From the NCBI GenBank assembly GCA_028868895.1, contig JAGWTP010000023.1:1-43114 (forward strand): 43,114 nucleotides of DNA, in the 5' to 3' direction. Made by a program: the position numbers and the translations under genes. This document shows, one piece after another, positions 34,082 through 42,271 of this stretch (position 1 is the stretch's first letter; each line of letters opens with the position of its first letter). Origin of the DNA: Burkholderiales bacterium (GTDB taxonomy: Bacteria; Pseudomonadota; Gammaproteobacteria; Burkholderiales; Burkholderiaceae_C). Below the pieces are notes generated by a model. That model was not told the DNA's origin and made no database searches. It was given only the letters and a program-made list of their open reading frames with translations.

Positions 34082-34948
34082 ATGCACACGACCCTGGAAA
34101 CCCTCATCTCCGCCGAACGGCTCCGCGCCGCGCTGGCCACCGGCCAGGCCGTGACGGTCATCGACACCCGCTTCGACCTCGCCGACACCGGCGCCGGCGA
34201 AGCGAGCTGGCGTGCCGGCCACCTGCCGGGCTCGATCTACCTGCATCTCGACCGCGACCTTGCCGGCCCGACGACCGGCCCGGACGGCGTGTTCAAGGGC
34301 CGCCACCCGCTGCCCGCGCGTGCCGACTTCGCCGCCACGCTGGGCCGCTGCGGCATCACCCCGGCCACGCCGGTCGTGGTGCTCGACGCCCAGGGGGGCA
34401 TGTACGCCGCGCGGCTGTGGTGGATGCTGCGCTGGATGGGCCATTCATCGGTCGCGGTGCTCGACGGCGGCGTGGCGGCGTGGACCACCGCCGGCGGTGC
34501 GCGTGTGACCGACATCGCGCCGCCCCGGCCCGCCGCGCCCTACCCCGAGCGCGCGTCGTTGGCCGGCACGATCGACGCCGCCGCATTGGCCGCCACGCTC
34601 GGCCGCGTGCGCCTGCTCGACGCCCGCGCCGGCGAGCGCTTCCGCGGCGAGGTCGAGCCGCTCGACAGCGTCGCAGGCCATATCCCGGGCGCACTAAACC
34701 GGTACTTCAAGGACAACCTCGACGCCGACGGCCGCTTCAAGCCGGCCGCACAGCTGCGCCAGGACTACGAGGCGCTGCTCGGTGCGCGACCTGCGGAACA
34801 GGCCGTGCACCAGTGCGGCTCCGGCGTCACCGCTTGCCACAACCTGCTGGCGATGGAGCATGCCGGCCTCACCGGCTCGGTGCTCTACCCCGGCTCGTGG
34901 AGCGAGTGGTCGGCCGACCCGGCGCGGCCGGTGGCGCGCGGCGGCTGA
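34082..34948 (+). CDS. sseA: Two-domain rhodanese/mercaptopyruvate sulfurtransferase
   Basis: A 288-residue sulfurtransferase moving sulfur from 3-mercaptopyruvate or thiosulfate to an acceptor such as cyanide or thioredoxin. Two rhodanese domains are present. The first is inactive-type (VVLDAQGGMYAARLWWMLRWMGH). The second has the active Cys245 in CGSGVTAC, the loop form typical of mercaptopyruvate sulfurtransferases rather than of thiosulfate rhodaneses. Other markers are VIDTRFDL, the HLPGS segment and AGHIPGALN. The exact substrate is an inference from the loop. Confidence 0.9.
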   Translation: MHTTLETLISAERLRAALATGQAVTVIDTRFDLADTGAGEASWRAGHLPGSIYLHLDRDLAGPTTGPDGVFKGRHPLPARADFAATLGRCGITPATPVVVLDAQGGMYAARLWWMLRWMGHSSVAVLDGGVAAWTTAGGARVTDIAPPRPAAPYPERASLAGTIDAAALAATLGRVRLLDARAGERFRGEVEPLDSVAGHIPGALNRYFKDNLDADGRFKPAAQLRQDYEALLGARPAEQAVHQCGSGVTACHNLLAMEHAGLTGSVLYPGSWSEWSADPARPVARGG

Positions 34949-34964
34949 CCGACGGCGCCACGGC

Positions 34965-35025
34965 TTGCGGTGCATCAAGTGCGGCCACGGCGGGGCTACC
35001 CGCGCGGGAACGATCGCCGTAGCAT
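34965..35025 (+). promoter_or_regulatory. FNR/ANR-like site and -10 box ahead of uspA
   Basis: TTGCG-GTGC-ATCAA (34965-34978) matches the FNR consensus TTGAT-N4-ATCAA at 8 of 10 arm positions. TAGCAT (35020-35025) may be the -10 box. That puts the dyad centre near -61, the class I position for FNR/CRP activators. Universal stress genes of this kind are known FNR/ANR targets in betaproteobacteria. Confidence 0.5.
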
Positions 35026-35061
35026 GCGACGTCACCCCATCAGCCTGCCAAGGAGATCGCC

Positions 35062-35496
35062 ATGTTCAAGCGCATCCTCGTTCCCACCGACGGTTCCGAG
35101 ATCACGACGAAGGCCATCGACACCAGCATCGCGCTGGCCAAGTCGGTGGGCGCGCAGCTCTACACCATCAGCGTGAAAGAGCCGTTTCCGTACAGCGCGA
35201 TCTCGGAGATGCAGCCCACGCCGCCACAGGAGTTCTTCGACGCGCAGGAGCGCATCGCCGCCAAGCGCGTGCAGGCGGTCACCGACGCCAGCAAGGCGGC
35301 CGGCGTGCCCTGCGAGGGCCACACGGTGGAGGCCCTGCACCCCTGGGAAGCCATCATCGACCACGCCACGCGCATGAACTGCGACCTGCTCGTGATGGCC
35401 TCGCACGGCCGGCGCGGCGTCTCGGCGCTGCTGCTGGGCAGCGAGACGCAGAAGGTGCTGACCCACTCGAAGGTGCCGGTGCTGGTGGTGCGCTGA
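35062..35496 (+). CDS. Universal stress protein, UspA family
   Basis: A 144-residue cytosolic single-domain Usp. The N-terminus KRILVPTDGSEITTKAI forms strand 1 and the nucleotide-binding Asp. Near the end, MASHGRRGVSALLLGSETQKVL has the ATP-binding pattern with the first Gly replaced by Ala (A-x2-G-x9-GS), so ATP binding is likely. AAGGAG lies 7 nt ahead of the ATG. It stands alone, with an FNR-like box upstream, and probably supports survival under low oxygen or stress. Confidence 0.93.
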   Translation: MFKRILVPTDGSEITTKAIDTSIALAKSVGAQLYTISVKEPFPYSAISEMQPTPPQEFFDAQERIAAKRVQAVTDASKAAGVPCEGHTVEALHPWEAIIDHATRMNCDLLVMASHGRRGVSALLLGSETQKVLTHSKVPVLVVR

Positions 35497-35570
35497 CCGG
35501 GCCGATCCCGGGTGCGATCAATCGACCGCGAGAGGCCCCGGGAGCGTGGCGACCGCGCCGCGGCGCGGCC

Positions 35571-36449
35571 TCAGGCCACGCCGTGCGCCTTGAACCAGGC
35601 GACGCAGCGCTTCCAGCCGTCTTCGGCGGCGTCCTTGCGGTAGCTCGGCCGGTAGTCGGCATGGAAGGCATGCGGCGCGCCGGGGTAGACCACGAACCGC
35701 GATTGCCTGGCAGCGGCGTTCGCCGAGCCCGCCAGCGCCGCTTTCATCTGCTCCACCGCCGCCAGCGGGATGCCGGTGTCTTCGCCGCCGTACAGCCCGA
35801 GCACGGGCGCGTGCAGCTTGTCGACGAGGTCGATCGGGTTGGTCGGCTTCAGGGCGTTCGGCGCCCCCAGCAACTGGCCATACCAGGCCACGGCCGCCTG
35901 CACCGCCGGGTTGTGGGCGGTGTACAGCCAGGTGATGCGCCCGCCCCAGCAGAAACCGGTGATGGCCAGGCGGCCGGTGTCGCCGCCGTTCGCCGCGGCC
36001 CACGCGGTGCAGGCGTCGAGGTCGCCCATCACCTGCGCGTCGGGCACCTTGGCGATCACTTCGGCAACCAGCTTGCCGATTTCGCCATACGACTGCGCAT
36101 CGCCCTGGCGCACGAAGAGTTCCGGCGCGATCGCCAGGTAGCCCAGCCGGGCGAAGCGCCGCGCCACGTCGGCGATGTACTCGTGCACGCCGAAGATCTC
36201 GGACACCACCAGCACCACCGGCAGCGCGTCTGCGCGGCCGGCGGGCATCGCGCGGTAGGCCGGCATCTTGAAGTCGCCGACCCCGATCGTGACCTCGCCC
36301 ACGGTCAGGCCGGCGCTGTCGGTGCGGATCGCCTGCGCGGTGACGGGCAGCACCGCCGCAGCGAAGCCGCTGCCGACGGCGGCGCGCACGAAGCCGCGGC
36401 GGTCGAGGTCGATGGTGGCAGCGGGGCGATCCAGTTCGGTGGTGGCCAT
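35571..36449 (-). CDS. Dienelactone hydrolase family protein with Tat signal
   Basis: A 292-residue alpha/beta hydrolase. A twin-arginine signal (LDRRGFVRAAVGSGFAAAV) suggests export. The catalytic triad is visible: nucleophile Cys in ITGFCWGG, Asp in GGEDTGIP and His in PGAPHAFH, with the helper Glu in VSEIFG. Classic dienelactone hydrolases open lactones in the chlorocatechol route, but many secreted relatives have unknown substrates. It is convergent with uspA and divergent from ppx, so it is a single-gene unit. Confidence 0.9.
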   Translation of the reverse strand: MATTELDRPAATIDLDRRGFVRAAVGSGFAAAVLPVTAQAIRTDSAGLTVGEVTIGVGDFKMPAYRAMPAGRADALPVVLVVSEIFGVHEYIADVARRFARLGYLAIAPELFVRQGDAQSYGEIGKLVAEVIAKVPDAQVMGDLDACTAWAAANGGDTGRLAITGFCWGGRITWLYTAHNPAVQAAVAWYGQLLGAPNALKPTNPIDLVDKLHAPVLGLYGGEDTGIPLAAVEQMKAALAGSANAAARQSRFVVYPGAPHAFHADYRPSYRKDAAEDGWKRCVAWFKAHGVA

Positions 36450-36550
36450 GGCGCGTTCGGTGTCGGAGTGGCGAGGTGAGCGGCATTCTAGAAAGCTCGA
36501 TCCGCTGCGCGTGCCGCGAAGAACCCCGGCCTTTGCACGGACAATGGCGC

Positions 36551-38092
36551 ATGGATGCCCTGTCTGTCGGCCTGCGCCGCCCCGAACCCCCCGCCGGCCC
36601 GCGCTGGCCGCACCAGCTGGCGGCGATCGACATGGGCTCGAACAGCTTCCGGCTCGAGATCGGCCAGCTCGTCAGCGGCCGCTACCGGCGCATCGACTAC
36701 CAGAAGGAAACGGTGCGCCTGGGGGCCGGGCTGGACACCAACGGCCTGCTCACCGAAGAAGCCAGCGCGCGCGGCCTGGCCTGCCTGGCGCGCTTCGCGC
36801 AGCGCCTGAACGGTTTCGTGCCGGCGCAGGTGCGCGCGGTGGCCACGCAAACGCTGCGCGAGGCGCGCAACCGCGATGCGTTCCTGGCCCGCGCCCAGGC
36901 CGTGCTCGGCCTGCCGATCGAGGTGATCTCGGGCCGCGAAGAGGCGCGCCTGATCTTTGCCGGCGTGGCCCGGCTGCAGCCCTCGAACGTGCCGCGGCTG
37001 GTGATCGACATCGGCGGGCGCTCGACCGAGATGATCCTGGGCACCGGCCGCAAGCCGGCGCGCGCCGAGTCGTTCCAGGTCGGCAGCGTGAGCCTGTCGC
37101 TCAAGTACTTCGGCGAGGGCCGCTACACCGAAGCCGCGTTCCGCCAGGCGCAGATCGCCGCCGGCGCCGAGCTCGAAGAAGCGCTCGGGCCGTTCGCCGC
37201 GGTGCACTGGCAGGAGGCGCTCGGGTCTTCGGGCACGGTCGGCGCGGTCTCGCAGCTGCTCGCCGCCAGCGGCGTGACCGACGGCCGCATCACCCCCGAC
37301 GGCCTGCGCTGGCTGATGGAACAGGCCTTGCGCGCCGGGCGCATCGACAAACTCGCGCTGCCCGGGCTCAAGGAAGAGCGTCGCGCCGTCATCGCCGGCG
37401 GCCTGGCGATCCTGTACACGCTGGCGACGCACTTCGACATCAAGGCGCTGCTGCCGGCGCGCGGCGCGCTGCGCCAGGGCGTGATCTTCGACCTCGACGA
37501 GCGCCACCACGCCGCGGCACTGCGCCAGGACGGCCACGACATCCGCGACGCCTCGGTGCGCGAGCTGCAGCGCCGCTTCATGGTCGACACCCAGCAGGCC
37601 GAGCGCGTGACCCGCGTCGCGCAGGCGCTCTACGCCAGCGTCCATCCCAACGCCGGCGCCGAAGCGCGGCGCGAGCTGCTGTGGGCCTGCGCGCTGCACG
37701 AGATCGGCATGATGGTCTCGCACCACGACCACCACCGCCACAGCGCCTACCTGCTCGACCACGTCGATGCGCCCGGCTTCTCGCAAAGCCAGCTGCGCCG
37801 CATCGGCGAGCTGGTGCTGGGCCAGCGCGGCGGCCTGCGCAAGATCGAGACGAGCCTGACGCGCGAAGACTTCACGTGGCAGCTGCTGTGCCTGCGCCTG
37901 GGCGTGATCAAGTGCCATGCCCGCGGCGACGTGAGCGCCGACGCGATGCGCCTGAAGCGCACCGGCTCGACCGCCGAACTCGGCTTTGCGCCGGGCTGGA
38001 GCGAAACGCATCCGCGCACCCGCCACCTGCTTAACGAGGAAGCGGCCATGTGGGAACGCGGCGGGCCGCTGCGGCTGGTGCTGCGCGGCTGA
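36551..38092 (+). CDS. ppx: Exopolyphosphatase / pppGpp phosphohydrolase family
   Basis: A 513-residue Ppx/GppA enzyme that cuts inorganic phosphate from polyphosphate ends and may act on pppGpp. The ASKHA ATPase-fold motifs are AAIDMGSNSFRLEIG, SGREEARLIFAGV and VIDIGGRSTEMILG; a C-terminal HD-like domain (CALHEIGMMVSHHDHHRHSAYLL) follows. In Burkholderiales ppx and ppk usually lie close together; here a large cyclase gene and sixA stand between. The ATG at 36551 suits the family; its stop codon touches that of the convergent cyclase gene. Confidence 0.94.
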   Translation: MDALSVGLRRPEPPAGPRWPHQLAAIDMGSNSFRLEIGQLVSGRYRRIDYQKETVRLGAGLDTNGLLTEEASARGLACLARFAQRLNGFVPAQVRAVATQTLREARNRDAFLARAQAVLGLPIEVISGREEARLIFAGVARLQPSNVPRLVIDIGGRSTEMILGTGRKPARAESFQVGSVSLSLKYFGEGRYTEAAFRQAQIAAGAELEEALGPFAAVHWQEALGSSGTVGAVSQLLAASGVTDGRITPDGLRWLMEQALRAGRIDKLALPGLKEERRAVIAGGLAILYTLATHFDIKALLPARGALRQGVIFDLDERHHAAALRQDGHDIRDASVRELQRRFMVDTQQAERVTRVAQALYASVHPNAGAEARRELLWACALHEIGMMVSHHDHHRHSAYLLDHVDAPGFSQSQLRRIGELVLGQRGGLRKIETSLTREDFTWQLLCLRLGVIKCHARGDVSADAMRLKRTGSTAELGFAPGWSETHPRTRHLLNEEAAMWERGGPLRLVLRG

Positions 38093-41000
38093 TTACGCCA
38101 GCGCCACGCGGCCTGCCGCGCACTCGACGCCGGTGGACCGTTGCAAGGCGCGCAACTCCCCGACGGCCTGGCAATGTGCCAACAGCGTGGCAGCCTGATC
38201 GAGATCGGCCCGGTCACCGGTGCGCCTACCGCGCTCGGCCAACAGGCGCGCCCGAGCGTGCCGCGCCCCCAGCACCTCGGCCTCGGCCAGGCCGCGGTCC
38301 CACTCGGTGCGCGCACGCTGCTCATGGCCGGTGAGCCACGCAAGCGCACCGGCGACCCGATGCGATTCAACGGCGCTTTCGTCGCGAACCCTGCGGCCTT
38401 GGCGCAACAGCAGCCGCACGGCACGGGCGGCCGCTTTGCCGACCTCGGGGTGGCGCACGGTCGACGCAGCCTCGAGCCGCGCGAGCGCGACGTCGGCCGC
38501 AGCCAGCAGCGGCCGGGTTGACCAGCTGCCGCTCAAGCGGTGGCGCCGGATGAGCAACATCGCCCGGTCGCTGCAGTCGATCGCTTCGTCGACGCGGCCG
38601 AGACTGAGCAGGCTGCTGCATCGCGCGCCCCATGAGTGCGCCAGCAGACGCGGGTCGGGCACGGACGCATAGATCTCGATCGCCTTGTCCAGCGTGGCCA
38701 GCGATTGCGCGTGTTCGCCGCGATGCTCCTGCGCCGCTGCCATGCCCGACAACGCCCACGCCTGCGACTGGCGATCGGTGGTCTCGCTGACGATCGCCCA
38801 GAATTTGTCGACGTCGGTCAGCCAGCGGGGATCACCGCGCGAGTAGCAGTACATGACCCGGTTTCCGACCACGGCCGACCACAGTCGGATGTTGCCCGAA
38901 GCCCAGCATCGATCGGCCGCGCCGTCGGCCAGCGCGCATGCCGCCGCCCATTCACCGACATGGTGGCAATACAGGGCGCGAAAGTGGTCGACCATCCCCT
39001 GCAACGAAGCGTCTGCCCGCAACTGCGCGAGCTCGGCGGCGCGACCGAGGCACCAGTTGGCGCTGCGATAGAAGCCCAGCGCGGTGAACGTCATGCCGAT
39101 CAGCGACAGGCTGAACAAGTGAGCCGACGACTCCGGGTAGCGGCGTGACAACTTCGCAATCTGCAGGCTGTCGTACACGCTGTGGATCGGATCGGTGAAG
39201 AAGTGAATCAGGGCACTCGTCTGCCAGATTTCGCAGAGCAGCACATCGGGAGCCGGCATCGGCGCTACCGCCGTCGGCGTCGCGCGGCGCCAGAAACGTG
39301 CCCCCATGTACTGCAGCAGGCCTAGCCCCACGGCCATACCCAGGTGCACCCGTGTGTGCGGCACTTGCTGGCCGAGGCGTCGCAAGGCAAGAGTGAACTG
39401 GTGAAGCGCCTGCTCATGGCGCCCGGAGCGGAATTGCGCATCGCCGATCTTCGCGTCGAGCTGGGCCCGCACGAATGGATCCAGTCCGACCGTCGCATGT
39501 TGCTCCGCGGTCACGATCACCGCGTTGTACAACGCGAGCGCCTCTTCGTCGGCCGCAAGTGAATCGGCATGTTCCGCAGCCAGCATCAGGTAGTGCTGCG
39601 CTTTCGACCACTCCTCGGCCCGGGCGAAGTGATAGGCGAGCATCGAATGGAACTGCTCGAGCCGCGTGCCGAACAATTGCTCGATGCTCAGGCCGACTTG
39701 CAGGTGCAGCTGGCGGCGCCGGTCCTCGACCATGCTGTCGTATGTGGCCTGCTGGATCAACGGATGCTTGAACACGTACTCCAGTTCGGGGGTGCGCCGC
39801 TTCTCGTCGATCAGCTCGGCGTGGCACAGCTTGACAAGGTCTTCGTCGAGCGCGTCCTGCGCGTCGGTGATGGCTTTCAGGATGCGGTAGAAGAACTGTC
39901 GGCCGACCACCGAAGCGGCCTTGACTATCTGCTTGACCTCGTCTTCCAGTCGATCGATGCGCGCCAGGATCAGACCTTCGATCGAGTCGGGCAACGGCAC
40001 CGCCCCGTAGTTCTCGGTCACCTGCCACTCGCCCGTCAGCAGATCGCGCTCGATGCCCTCGGCGTCGATCAGCGCACGCACCAGCTCGGCAAGGTAGAAC
40101 GGATTGCCGCCGCTGCGCCGCAGCAGCATCTGGAGTACGTGGCCGGGCAACGCGCCGCCATCGGCCAAGGCTTGCACCAGCTGCCCGCTCTCGTGCGGTA
40201 GCAACGGCGCCAGCACGATCTCTTGCGCGCGAGTTGCGGCGGGCTCGGCCGACGCGATTGCCCAGCGCAGCGATTCGGCCGCGCATTGCGCTTCCGGGCG
40301 GCAGGCCACAAGGAACAGCAGCGCGGCGCGGTCGGCCAGCGGCAACAGGTGTTCGAGCAAATCGGCTGACGACGCGTCGGCCCAATGCCAGTCTTCGAGC
40401 GCCAGAACGATTGGCCCGTTGGCGGCGAGTCGCTCGAACAGTCGCAGCACCGCACGAGAAACCTGGTGACCCATGGCCAAGCTGTCCAGCGCGCGGACTC
40501 GCTCGGCAAGCGGCTCCGGAAGCGGCAACGCCAGCAGTGCTGCGATGTAGACGAGAAGCTCGTCGGCCGCATCGCCGAACAGCCGCTCGATACCCCGCCG
40601 CAACTTGTCGAACGCGAGGCTGTCGGCGTCGCCGTCGTCGATCTCGAAACAAGCACGCAGCACCTCGCGAAACGGCCAGTAGCTCAACGTACGACCGAAC
40701 GAAACGCATTGGCCATCGATCCAGCGTACGCCGCGGGATTCGGCGTGCCAACGCGCTTCGTCGACCAGCCGCGACTTGCCCAGACCGGCCTCGCCGACGA
40801 TGCACAACACGCTGCCGCCGCCTGATTCGGCGCGCTCGATCGCACTGCGGATCTCGGTGATCTCAACCCTGCGGCCGATCGTCGGTACCCCTCGGGCCGG
40901 CCGGTGGTGCGGAGTGTGCGAGCCGCGTTCGCGCAGAACGGCGTGGGTGGCGATGGGTTCCGCCTTGCCCTTGAGTTTCCGCAGACCCAGCGAGCGGCAC

Positions 41001-41650
41001 TCGACGTATCCGTCGATCGCGTGCAACACGCTGTCGCTGACCAGGATCATGCCGGGCTGCGCCAACTGCTGCAGCCGTGCGGCCACGTTGGTCGTGTCGC
41101 CCACCGCGGTGTAATCCATGCGCAGGTTGTCGCCGATCTTGCCGACCACGACCATGCCGGAATTCAGCCCGATGCGCAGCTGCAACTGAGCTTCGCCGGC
41201 AAGCACATCGGCCACGGCAGGAGCGATCGATCGGCGGATTGCCAGCGCCGCGAGTGCGGCACGACGGGCGTGATCCTCGTGCGAGACCGGAGCACCGAAG
41301 AGCGCCATGAAGCCGTCGCCGAGGAACTGGTTGACAGTGCCTTCGAAGTGGTGCACCTGGGCAAGCGCAGCGCCGAAGAATCCGTCGAGCACCTTGTGCA
41401 TTCGTTCGGCGCCGATGCGCTCGGCGAGCGGGGTCGAGTCGGCGATGTCGCAAAAGAGCACGGTGACCTGCTTGCGCTCGCCCTCCAGCGCACTGCGCGA
41501 GCGCAGGATTTTTTCAGCCAGATGGGCCGGCGTGTAGGCGTTCTGCGCGGGTGTGGACAGGCCCGCTTCGGCGCCGGCGAGCCGCTGCCCGCACTCGCCG
41601 CAAAACTTCTGCCCGGCAACGCCGAAGAATCCACAAGTCGGACATTTCAT
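38093..41650 (-). CDS. Class III nucleotide cyclase fused to AAA/STAND-type ATPase and TPR-like region
   Basis: A 1,185-residue signalling protein. A zinc ribbon (Cys3, 6, 17, 20) comes first. Next is a class III cyclase domain, about 60-240, with metal Asp68 (FCDIADST) and Asp112 (FLGDGFMALFG) and the Asn188/Arg192 pair (GDTTNVAARLQ), so it looks active. Then follows an ATPase domain with P-loop GEAGLGKS (286-293) and Walker B-like LALEDWHWAD. The last 500 or so residues are helical with TPR-like repeats, as in bacterial adenylate cyclase/ATPase regulators. The ATG at 41650 is preferred to an upstream TTG. The signal sensed and whether cAMP or cGMP is made are unknown. Confidence 0.88.
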   Translation of the reverse strand: MKCPTCGFFGVAGQKFCGECGQRLAGAEAGLSTPAQNAYTPAHLAEKILRSRSALEGERKQVTVLFCDIADSTPLAERIGAERMHKVLDGFFGAALAQVHHFEGTVNQFLGDGFMALFGAPVSHEDHARRAALAALAIRRSIAPAVADVLAGEAQLQLRIGLNSGMVVVGKIGDNLRMDYTAVGDTTNVAARLQQLAQPGMILVSDSVLHAIDGYVECRSLGLRKLKGKAEPIATHAVLRERGSHTPHHRPARGVPTIGRRVEITEIRSAIERAESGGGSVLCIVGEAGLGKSRLVDEARWHAESRGVRWIDGQCVSFGRTLSYWPFREVLRACFEIDDGDADSLAFDKLRRGIERLFGDAADELLVYIAALLALPLPEPLAERVRALDSLAMGHQVSRAVLRLFERLAANGPIVLALEDWHWADASSADLLEHLLPLADRAALLFLVACRPEAQCAAESLRWAIASAEPAATRAQEIVLAPLLPHESGQLVQALADGGALPGHVLQMLLRRSGGNPFYLAELVRALIDAEGIERDLLTGEWQVTENYGAVPLPDSIEGLILARIDRLEDEVKQIVKAASVVGRQFFYRILKAITDAQDALDEDLVKLCHAELIDEKRRTPELEYVFKHPLIQQATYDSMVEDRRRQLHLQVGLSIEQLFGTRLEQFHSMLAYHFARAEEWSKAQHYLMLAAEHADSLAADEEALALYNAVIVTAEQHATVGLDPFVRAQLDAKIGDAQFRSGRHEQALHQFTLALRRLGQQVPHTRVHLGMAVGLGLLQYMGARFWRRATPTAVAPMPAPDVLLCEIWQTSALIHFFTDPIHSVYDSLQIAKLSRRYPESSAHLFSLSLIGMTFTALGFYRSANWCLGRAAELAQLRADASLQGMVDHFRALYCHHVGEWAAACALADGAADRCWASGNIRLWSAVVGNRVMYCYSRGDPRWLTDVDKFWAIVSETTDRQSQAWALSGMAAAQEHRGEHAQSLATLDKAIEIYASVPDPRLLAHSWGARCSSLLSLGRVDEAIDCSDRAMLLIRRHRLSGSWSTRPLLAAADVALARLEAASTVRHPEVGKAAARAVRLLLRQGRRVRDESAVESHRVAGALAWLTGHEQRARTEWDRGLAEAEVLGARHARARLLAERGRRTGDRADLDQAATLLAHCQAVGELRALQRSTGVECAAGRVALA

Positions 41651-41809
41651 CGCATCGACGACCCTGCGCAAACTCGCTGGCGGCAGGCCACTTCACGGCG
41701 CCGGCGACGCGTTCGAGTTTGAGTCCTGCGCGCCGCGGCTGCAACCCCACGGACCGACGATCGACGCCGTGAAGCCGGCGGTCATCCCTCGTTCGAAGGA
41801 GCCGCGCCG

Positions 41810-42271
41810 CTACAAGCAGTCCGGCGACTGCACCGCCTGCAGCACCACCTGCGTCACGTCGTCGCGGCTGCGGGCGCGGATCCACCAGACCGCGCCCTTC
41901 TTGATCGTCCAGGGTTGCGGCTGGCTGGACAGCAGGTAGGAGGCGACGAAGCCGAGCGTGGGCTGGTGGCCGACGATCAGCACCGGTTCGCTCGCGTCGG
42001 GCCAGCGCGCCGCCTTCAGCAACGCCTCGCCGTTGGCGTCGGGCGCGAGTTCGTTGAGGGTCTTGAACTTCCTGCCCAGCGCCTTGGCGGTCTGCTGGCA
42101 TCGCAGCGCCGGGCTGGCAAGGATGCGCGTCGAGTGTGCCAGCCGCTGGTTCAACCAGTCGGCCATGCGCTGCGCCTGGCGTTCGCCCTTGGGGGTGAGC
42201 GCACGGTCGAGGTCGTTGTCGATCTCGCGCATCTCGAAGGCTTCGGCATGGCGCCACAGGATCAGGTCCAT
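41810..42271 (-). CDS. sixA: SixA phosphohistidine phosphatase
   Basis: A 153-residue histidine-phosphatase-superfamily enzyme. The catalytic RHAEA (His8) is at the N-terminus and VGHQPTL holds the second His. SixA removes phosphate from histidine phosphotransfer proteins such as ArcB or nitrogen PTS components. Its ATG overlaps the ppk stop by one base (TGATG), so it is coupled to polyphosphate kinase, a gene pair common in Burkholderiales. The 158 nt between this gene and the cyclase start show no further gene. Confidence 0.93.
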   Translation of the reverse strand: MDLILWRHAEAFEMREIDNDLDRALTPKGERQAQRMADWLNQRLAHSTRILASPALRCQQTAKALGRKFKTLNELAPDANGEALLKAARWPDASEPVLIVGHQPTLGFVASYLLSSQPQPWTIKKGAVWWIRARSRDDVTQVVLQAVQSPDCL

